Assembly: GCF_000152725.1 (NCBI RefSeq)
Contig: NZ_CH724131.1
Span: 585,846-649,845 of the forward strand
DNA from: Pseudooceanicola batsensis HTCC2597
GTDB lineage: Bacteria; Pseudomonadota; Alphaproteobacteria; Rhodobacterales; Rhodobacteraceae
DNA length: 64,000 bases
Direction: 5' to 3'
Shown: positions 58,714 through 64,000 of the stretch, piece by piece
Layout of the letters: each line of letters begins with the position of its first letter
Numbering within the stretch: position 1 is the first letter of the stretch
Made by a program: the position numbers and the translations under genes
The notes under the pieces: generated by a model
The model's input: the letters and a program-made list of their open reading frames with translations, nothing else
Told to the model about the DNA's origin: nothing
The model's database searches: none

Positions 58714-60006
58714 ATGAGTTTCGCCTGGCTCAAACGCTATGTGCCGCGCGGGATCTATGGCCGGGCGGCCCTGATCCTGATCCTTCCCGTGGTCTGCATT
58801 CAGCTTGTCGTCTCGGTGGTCTTCATCCAGCGCCATTTCGAAGGTGTGACCACCCAGATGACCGCGACCATCAGCGACGAACTGACCCTAGTCGCGGCGG
58901 CCGAGCCGGAGCGTCGGGCCGAACTGGCCCAAAGCCTGCAGATCGCGGTTCGGGAGGTTCCGCTCAGCGGCGTTCCCGTCCGGAATCAGCGGCGCTGGTA
59001 CGATCTCTCCGGCGTGACGGTGATTTCGGTACTGCGCGAAAGGGTGCCGCAGATCCGGGCCGTCGAATTGCCGGATGACTATGTCGTGCGGGTCTACATG
59101 ATCGACGGGGACGAGGCGGTGCGCATGACCTTTCCGCGGGCGCAGGTTTCGGCCTCGAACCCGCATCAGCTCTTGGTGAACATGATGTTCTTCGGCGCGC
59201 TTATGACCCTTGTCGCCTATGTCTACCTGCGCAACCAGCTGCGGCCGATCACCCGCCTCGCCACCGCGGCCGAGGCGTTCGGCAAGGGTCATGCCGTCCC
59301 CTACAGACCGGCCGGCGCGGCCGAGGTGAGGGCGGCCGGAGCCGCCTTCCTGGCCATGCGGAACCGGATCGAGCGGCAGATCGAACAGCGGACCCTGATG
59401 CTTTCGGGGGTGAGCCACGATCTTCGGACGCCGCTGACACGGCTGAAACTCGGCCTCTCGATGCTCGAGGACGAAGAGAGGGAACCGCTGGAGCGCGACG
59501 TGCAGGAAATGCAGCGCATGATCGACGAATTCCTGGACTTCGCCCGTGGTGCGGCCGCCGAGAAGGTCGAGAAATGCGACCCCGTTGCCATGGTGCGGGG
59601 CATTGTCGAGGATGCCGCGCGGGGGGGCGCGGTTGTCCGGCTGGTCGAGGCGACGGGAGAGGGCCGGATCCTGCTGCGACCCGGCGCGATGCGGCGGGCG
59701 CTGGAGAACCTGATCTCGAACGCCGTGCGATATGGCTCGCGCGCCGAGGTCTCGGTGCAGTTGTCGGAAAAGGCGCTGCGTATCCGGGTCGAGGACGACG
59801 GACCCGGCATTCCGCCCGAGCAGCGCGAGGACGCCACGCGCCCCTTCGCGCGGCTGGAGCCGGGGCGGAACCAGAACCGGGTGTCGGGCGTCGGGCTGGG
59901 CCTTGCCATCGCAACAGACATCGCCCGCACCCATGGCGGTGTGCTGCGGCTGGGCGAATCCGGACGGCTCGGCGGGTTGCAGGCCGATATCGTGCTGGCC
60001 CGCTAG
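58714..60006 (+). CDS. Orphan EnvZ-like sensor histidine kinase
   Basis: This 430-residue kinase has a membrane helix (residues 19-37), a periplasmic part of about 110 residues, a second helix (155-172), HAMP, the phospho-histidine His235 in LSGVSHDLRTPLTRLK, and an ATPase domain (LENLISNAVRYG; EDDGPGIPPEQRED; GVGLGLAIATDIARTHGG). The layout and H-box match EnvZ. No response regulator gene is adjacent, so it is an orphan whose OmpR-like partner lies elsewhere. Its stop shares CTAG with the DNA ligase gene. Confidence 0.92.
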   Translation: MSFAWLKRYVPRGIYGRAALILILPVVCIQLVVSVVFIQRHFEGVTTQMTATISDELTLVAAAEPERRAELAQSLQIAVREVPLSGVPVRNQRRWYDLSGVTVISVLRERVPQIRAVELPDDYVVRVYMIDGDEAVRMTFPRAQVSASNPHQLLVNMMFFGALMTLVAYVYLRNQLRPITRLATAAEAFGKGHAVPYRPAGAAEVRAAGAAFLAMRNRIERQIEQRTLMLSGVSHDLRTPLTRLKLGLSMLEDEEREPLERDVQEMQRMIDEFLDFARGAAAEKVEKCDPVAMVRGIVEDAARGGAVVRLVEATGEGRILLRPGAMRRALENLISNAVRYGSRAEVSVQLSEKALRIRVEDDGPGIPPEQREDATRPFARLEPGRNQNRVSGVGLGLAIATDIARTHGGVLRLGESGRLGGLQADIVLAR

Positions 60007-61568
60007 TCCGGCGGCAGCATCTCGCGAAGCGTCTCCAGCCGGTCCGCCTCGGCGGCGGGCTTGTCGCGCCGTATGCGGGCGATCCGGGGAAACCGCATGG
60101 CGACGCCGGACTTGTGCCGCTTCGACCGGTTCAGCCCCTCGAAGGCGATCTCAAGCACCAGTTTCGGCGCCACCGCGCGGACCGGTCCGAAACGATCGGT
60201 GGTGTTCTGACGGACGAAGCGGTCCAGCTCCTTCAGTTCTTCGTCGGTGAAGCCGAAATAGGCCTTGCCGACGGGGACGAGCTGGTCTCCGTCCCACACG
60301 CCGAACCCGTAGTCCGAGTAATATCCCGATCGCTTGCCGTGCCCCCGTTGCGCGGTCATCAGCACCGCGTCGATCAGCATCGGGTCGCGCTTCCACTTGA
60401 ACCAGTGGCCGCGGATTCGTCCGGCCAGATAGGGGCTGTCGCGATGCTTGATCATCACCCCCTCGATCACCGGGTCGGGCGGATCTGCCCGCAGCGCCGC
60501 GATGTCGTCCCAGCTTTCGAAGGCGAGGAGGGGGGAGAGATCGAGGCGGGACGGGTCGAACCCGGCAGACAGATGTTCCAACCGGTTTCGCCGGTCTGTG
60601 AAAGGCAGGGAGCGGATATCTTGCCCTGCATCGATCAGAATATCGTATATGCGCAAGGCAGCCGGGTGGCTCGCGAGCAGGGTTTTCGGAGCGGTCTTGC
60701 GATTCAGCCGCTTCTGAAGATCGCCGAAGGGCGCGACGGCGTCGCCCCGGCGGACCAGCAGTTCCCCGTCCAGTGTGCCCTCGAAATCCAAGGCCTCGAT
60801 CACGTCGGGGAAGGCCGGTGAGATGTCCTCGCCCGTGCGGGAATAGAGCCTGCGGACACCGCCGTCGGACACCGCCTGCACGCGGATGCCATCCCATTTC
60901 CATTCCGCCACGTAGTCCGAGGGCGACAGATCGCGCAGCGCCTCTAGATCGGTCGGCGTCGACAGCATCACCGGCCGGAACGGGGCGAGCGCGGCCGCGA
61001 CCTGCTTCTCGCCCCCCTCGGCCCAGGCGAAGAGCGAGGCGTAGGGCGGCGCGAGCCCGTGCCAGAGCTCTTCGATCTCGGTGACGGGAAGATCGCCGAA
61101 CTGCGCCACGGCGAGCCGCGCCAGACGCGCTGAGACGCCCACGCGCATCCCGCCGGTGGCCAGCTTGAGATAGGCATAGCGTTCGCTGGCCGTCATCTCG
61201 TCCAGCCGTCCGGCAACCACGCCGGGCAGGGCCGCGCGCCCGGTGGATTGCAGTTCCTCGACCAGGCCGGGCAGGGACGGCGAAGCCGGGGTCTCGGGTT
61301 CGGGCCAGATCAGCGCGATGGTCTCGGCCAGGTCCCCGACGAAATCGTAGGACAGGGCGAAAAGCGTCTCGTCCACGCGTTCCGCCACCAGTCCGCGCAG
61401 CAGCGAAGGCGTCACCTGCCGCAACCCGAGGTCCCCGGTCAGCGCTGCCAGCCCGTAGCCGCGTTCCGGATCGGGCCGGGCCGCGAAGAAGTCGGTCAGG
61501 AGGGTCAGCTTGCCGTTTCGCGCCGGCGTGAAGGCCAGCCGTTCGAGCAGGTCCGCAAAGGCCCTCAT
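60003..61568 (-). CDS. ATP-dependent DNA ligase of the ligase-associated repair system
   Basis: This 521-residue protein is an ATP-dependent DNA ligase with the adenylated lysine Lys224 in EWKWDGIRVQ. An N-terminal DNA-binding domain (about 1-200), nucleotidyltransferase domain (200-400; LDGELLVRRGD, EGVMIKHRDSPY, WFKWKRDPM) and OB-fold domain (400-521) are present. Its overlap with the MBL exonuclease gene (ATGA) matches the ligase-associated DNA damage response cassettes that usually also include an Lhr-type helicase and PdeM. Those partners are not in this neighbourhood. Confidence 0.94.
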   Translation of the reverse strand: MRAFADLLERLAFTPARNGKLTLLTDFFAARPDPERGYGLAALTGDLGLRQVTPSLLRGLVAERVDETLFALSYDFVGDLAETIALIWPEPETPASPSLPGLVEELQSTGRAALPGVVAGRLDEMTASERYAYLKLATGGMRVGVSARLARLAVAQFGDLPVTEIEELWHGLAPPYASLFAWAEGGEKQVAAALAPFRPVMLSTPTDLEALRDLSPSDYVAEWKWDGIRVQAVSDGGVRRLYSRTGEDISPAFPDVIEALDFEGTLDGELLVRRGDAVAPFGDLQKRLNRKTAPKTLLASHPAALRIYDILIDAGQDIRSLPFTDRRNRLEHLSAGFDPSRLDLSPLLAFESWDDIAALRADPPDPVIEGVMIKHRDSPYLAGRIRGHWFKWKRDPMLIDAVLMTAQRGHGKRSGYYSDYGFGVWDGDQLVPVGKAYFGFTDEELKELDRFVRQNTTDRFGPVRAVAPKLVLEIAFEGLNRSKRHKSGVAMRFPRIARIRRDKPAAEADRLETLREMLPPD

Positions 61569-62575
61569 TCCGGCGCCTCGTCCTCGTAGCCCACCAGCCG
61601 CAGCGGGCGCCCGCGCCGCTGGGTCATCTCGCACCAGCGCATCAGCGCGTCCTCGCGCCCGTGGGTGATCCAGGTTTCCTGGGGGTTCAGCTCTTCCACC
61701 GTGCGGGTCAGATCGGGCCAGTCGACATGGTCCGACACGACGAGCGGCAGTTCCACCCCGCGCGCCTTGGCCCGGTTGCGGATCTGCATCCAGCCCGAGG
61801 CGAAGCCGATCAGCGGATCGGGAAACCGCCGGATCCATGGGGCGTTGAAGGCCGAGGGCGGGGCGAGCACGATCTCGCCCGCATAGTCCGCCTTTTGCAC
61901 CCCGCTGTCCGTCGCCGGCCGCAACGCGCCAAGGTCGATCCCCTGCGCGACGTGGTAATCGCAGAGCGCGGTCAGGGCGCCGTGGAGATAGATCGGCCTG
62001 TCCCATCCGGCGGCGCGGATCAGCGCAATCACCCGCTGCGCCTTGCCGAGCGCATAGGCCCCGACCATGTGCGCCCGGTCGGGAAAGGTCTCGAGCGAGG
62101 CCAGGAGCTTGCCGATCTCCTCCATCGGATCGGGATGGGTGAAGACCGGCAGGCCGAAGGTGGCCTCGGTCACGAAGACATCGCAGGGCAGGGGCTCCCA
62201 CGGGGGGCAGACCGGATTGGAATGGCGGCAGTAGTCGCCCGAGACGGTGATCCGGACGCCCCGGTACTCCAGCCCGATCTGAGCCGACCCCAGGACATGA
62301 CCCGCCGGCCGGAAGGTCACGCCCACGCCACCCACTTCGGTCCGCTCGGGTCCGGCGGGCTGGCGTGCGCGGGTGAATTCCTCGCCATACCGCAGCGCCA
62401 TGATGTCCAGCGTCTCGGGGGTGGCCATGACGGCGCCGTGTCCGGGACGGGCGTGATCGGCATGGCCATGGGTGATCAGTGCGCGTGGCACGGGTGCGAC
62501 CGGGTCGATATGGAAATCCCCGGGCGGGCAATAGAGCCCCTGCTCCGTGGGGTGGAGAAGATCTTCGAACCGCAT
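61565..62575 (-). CDS. Ligase-associated MBL-fold DNA exonuclease
   Basis: This 336-residue metallo-beta-lactamase/beta-CASP-like protein matches the exonuclease that accompanies the ATP-dependent ligase. It has ITHGHADHARPGHG near residue 35, FRPAGHVLGSAQIGLE near 88, the SGDYCR metal segment near 112 and the C-terminal THGREDALMRW motif. It begins 29 bases after the CAU tRNA on the same strand with no terminator between, and is fused by ATGA to the ligase gene. Confidence 0.93.
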   Translation of the reverse strand: MRFEDLLHPTEQGLYCPPGDFHIDPVAPVPRALITHGHADHARPGHGAVMATPETLDIMALRYGEEFTRARQPAGPERTEVGGVGVTFRPAGHVLGSAQIGLEYRGVRITVSGDYCRHSNPVCPPWEPLPCDVFVTEATFGLPVFTHPDPMEEIGKLLASLETFPDRAHMVGAYALGKAQRVIALIRAAGWDRPIYLHGALTALCDYHVAQGIDLGALRPATDSGVQKADYAGEIVLAPPSAFNAPWIRRFPDPLIGFASGWMQIRNRAKARGVELPLVVSDHVDWPDLTRTVEELNPQETWITHGREDALMRWCEMTQRRGRPLRLVGYEDEAPE

Positions 62576-62604
62576 TCCGGGAAATTAGCGGGGACCGGCG
62601 CGAT

Positions 62605-62680
62605 TGGTAGGCCCGGCAGGATTCGAACCTGCAACCAAAGCGTTATGAGCGCTCTGCTCTAACCGTTGAGCTACAGGCCC
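62605..62680 (-). tRNA. tRNA with CAU anticodon, probably tRNA-Ile2
   Basis: The minus strand folds as a 76-base tRNA with D-arm GCTCAACGGTTAGAGC, anticodon loop CTCATAA (CAU), T-arm GGTTCGAATCC, discriminator A and encoded CCA. The AGCGCTCATAACGCT stem-loop resembles the isoleucine tRNA whose C34 is converted to lysidine rather than elongator tRNA-Met. The acceptor stem has a G1-U72 wobble at its first position. Confidence 0.85.
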
Positions 62681-62689
62681 GCCGCCTCG

Positions 62690-62718
62690 TGATTAGGCAA
62701 TCGCGGGGAACCGGTCAA
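62690..62718 (-). promoter_or_regulatory. Candidate promoter of the CAU tRNA and exonuclease-ligase genes
   Basis: On the minus strand TTGACC (62713-62718) is followed after 17 bases by TAATCA (62690-62695). The -35 box is close to consensus, the -10 box is poor. The predicted start is a few bases before the mature tRNA end. Confidence 0.4.
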
Positions 62719-62851
62719 GCACGGCCGCCACGCGCCCCGGCGCGGCCCGGCAGTGTGATCTTTCCGCCAGGGCGGGGCGGATGCGGGGCGGGGCTGGTTT
62801 CTGGACCCTCACCGGTCCTCCCGCTATCCTGACCGCCGACAGGACGGAGGA

Positions 62852-63694
62852 ATGATGCATTACCGGGTCGGAGATATCGAGGTGATCACGCTGGTCGATG
62901 GTCACGGCCGGGCGCCGAATGCGCTGTTTCCCGATTACGAGGCCGACCGCGCGGCGGCGGCGGCGCGCCAGGCGGGCGAAGACTATGACGGCGAGACGGT
63001 CGAGGTTCCCATCCACGGCTTTGCCCTGCGCCACGGCGGCGAGATCACCCTGGTGGATGCGGGGGCGCCCGACGGCTATGCCGACACCACCGGCGCCTAT
63101 CTCGACAGTCTCGCCGCGGCCGGCATCGACCCGGCCGGGGTCACGCGGCTGGCGATGACCCATCTGCACGTGGATCACGTGGGGCAGATGGCGGATGCCG
63201 CGGGCAAAGCGCGCTTTCCGAACGCCGAACTATTTTCCGGTGCCGGGGACTGGGACCATTTCTTTGGCGATGCGCCCTATGCCGCCACCCGAACGGGCGG
63301 GCGCGAGCGTGCCTCGTTCGATCTGACGCGCCATGCCTGCCGGCCCTATGCGGACCGCCGGCACGACGTCGCGGGCGAGACCGAGATCGCGCCGGGCATC
63401 ACCATGCTCCCCTTGCCCGGTCATACGCCGGGGCACAGCGGGATCCGGCTGAGCGACGGGGGAGAGACGCTGCTGATCTGGGGCGACACCATCCATGCCG
63501 CGGCCTTTCAGATGGCCGAACCCGACTGGGGGGTGCTCTTCGATGTCGATCGTGCGGCCGCGCGCGCCACGCGCAAAAGGCTGTTCGAGCAGTTGGCTAA
63601 TGACGGCACACCGATCCTCGGTCCGCATGTGCCGCGTCCGGGCCCCTGGCGCGTGGAACGGGCGCCGATCGGCTATCGCCTCGCCCCGCTGTAG
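62852..63694 (+). CDS. Metallo-beta-lactamase-fold hydrolase (lactonase-like)
   Basis: This 280-residue protein has the di-zinc motif THLHVDHVG near residue 110, the metal ligand regions [10 protein letters not shown] near 190 and LIWGDTIH near 212, and an N-terminal [16 protein letters not shown] strand pair. The subgroup includes N-acyl-homoserine lactonases and aryl sulfatase-like enzymes; the exact substrate cannot be told. ATG 62852 follows GACGGAGGA. purM begins 62 bases downstream on the same strand. Confidence 0.88.
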   Translation: MMHYRVGDIEVITLVDGHGRAPNALFPDYEADRAAAAARQAGEDYDGETVEVPIHGFALRHGGEITLVDAGAPDGYADTTGAYLDSLAAAGIDPAGVTRLAMTHLHVDHVGQMADAAGKARFPNAELFSGAGDWDHFFGDAPYAATRTGGRERASFDLTRHACRPYADRRHDVAGETEIAPGITMLPLPGHTPGHSGIRLSDGGETLLIWGDTIHAAAFQMAEPDWGVLFDVDRAAARATRKRLFEQLANDGTPILGPHVPRPGPWRVERAPIGYRLAPL

Positions 63695-63756
63695 CGGCGC
63701 CCGTGGACAGCGCGGCCCGTCTGGTCTATCGGAAGCCAAACCAGCCGGAGGCCCAG

Positions 63757-64000
63757 ATGAGCGACAAGACCAACGGGATGACCTATGCCGATGCCGGCGT
63801 GGATATCGACGCCGGAAACGACCTTGTCGAACGGATCAAACCCGCCGCCAAGCGGACCGCGCGCCAGGGTTCGATGGCGGGTCTGGGCGGCTTCGGCGCG
63901 CTCTTCGACCTGAAGGCCGCGGGGTATGACGACCCGATTCTCGTCGCCGCGACGGACGGTGTGGGCACCAAGCTGCGGATCGCCATCGACACCGGCCTGG
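63757..64000 (+). CDS. purM: Phosphoribosylformylglycinamidine cyclo-ligase, 5' part
   Basis: The first 81 residues of PurM are visible before the window edge. The opening [20 protein letters not shown], the Gly-rich GGFGALFDL and [11 protein letters not shown] (metal and ATP-binding region) are characteristic of this AIR synthetase, which closes the imidazole ring in purine synthesis. ATG 63757 follows a GGAGG site. The gene continues beyond 64000. Confidence 0.96.
   Translation, partial: MSDKTNGMTYADAGVDIDAGNDLVERIKPAAKRTARQGSMAGLGGFGALFDLKAAGYDDPILVAATDGVGTKLRIAIDTGL

Overview
The window is about 64 kb of GC-rich chromosomal DNA from an alphaproteobacterium, almost certainly a Rhodobacteraceae (Rhodobacter/Roseobacter group) member. 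The main pointers are chpT of the CckA-ChpT-CtrA phosphorelay, the linked set dusB(nifR3)-ntrB-ntrC-ntrY-ntrX with an NtrC lacking the sigma-54 contact loop, fused ispDF, a Mur-type Fur protein, the ornithine-lipid pair olsBA, a zwf-pgl-pgi cluster and a DUF6456/DUF6477 gene pair. I see no IS element, prophage, CRISPR array or rRNA operon. Nearly all the sequence is coding; genes are packed with ATGA or TGATG overlaps, and four convergent gene pairs end on one shared CTAG.

Layout. 1-8.3 kb: 3' part of proA, chpT, a DUF3553 protein, olsB-olsA, a ThiE-like protein, trmJ, ctaA, an M32 carboxypeptidase and an outer-membrane protein. 8.3-14 kb: a gene-free stretch with a minus-strand terminator, a LysR regulator translationally coupled to gyrA, usg, and an orphan radical SAM protein. 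14-24.5 kb: zwf-pgl-pgi (entry to the Entner-Doudoroff route), cupin and GNAT genes, two tandem PRC-barrel proteins, eno with a DUF2568 gene, clpS, fur/mur and guaA. 24.5-28.9 kb: an inverted pair of dispersed repeats, an MttB-family methyltransferase without pyrrolysine, the DUF6477 and DUF6456 genes (the latter a candidate GafA-type activator of gene transfer agents), and a VIT-family metal transporter. 28.9-40.5 kb: oxyR followed by a CIO-type cytochrome bd operon with a 30-residue third subunit, lipA, a diheme cytochrome and cytochrome c', hpt, a COQ10-like protein, a low-complexity protein, MmgE/PrpD, pncC and ispDF-pgpA. 40.5-53 kb: dusB-ntrBC-ntrYX, a lipoprotein, trkA-trkH and hfq-hflX. 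53-64 kb: an aldo/keto reductase, a penicillin-acylase-family protein, a beta-hydroxyacid dehydrogenase, tRNA-Asn, two metallo-beta-lactamase-fold proteins, an orphan EnvZ-like kinase, the ligase-associated exonuclease and ATP-dependent DNA ligase downstream of a CAU tRNA, and the start of purM.

Themes. Several genes adjust respiration and redox state together (ctaA, the CIO oxidase, OxyR, cytochrome c'). The Ntr genes with hfq form a post-transcriptional/nitrogen control block of the kind known from purple bacteria. The least explained pieces are the DUF6456/DUF6477 pair with an 8-bp-arm palindrome between the genes, the orphan radical SAM protein, the gyrA-coupled LysR gene with a distant terminator, and a modular dispersed repeat present in four copies.
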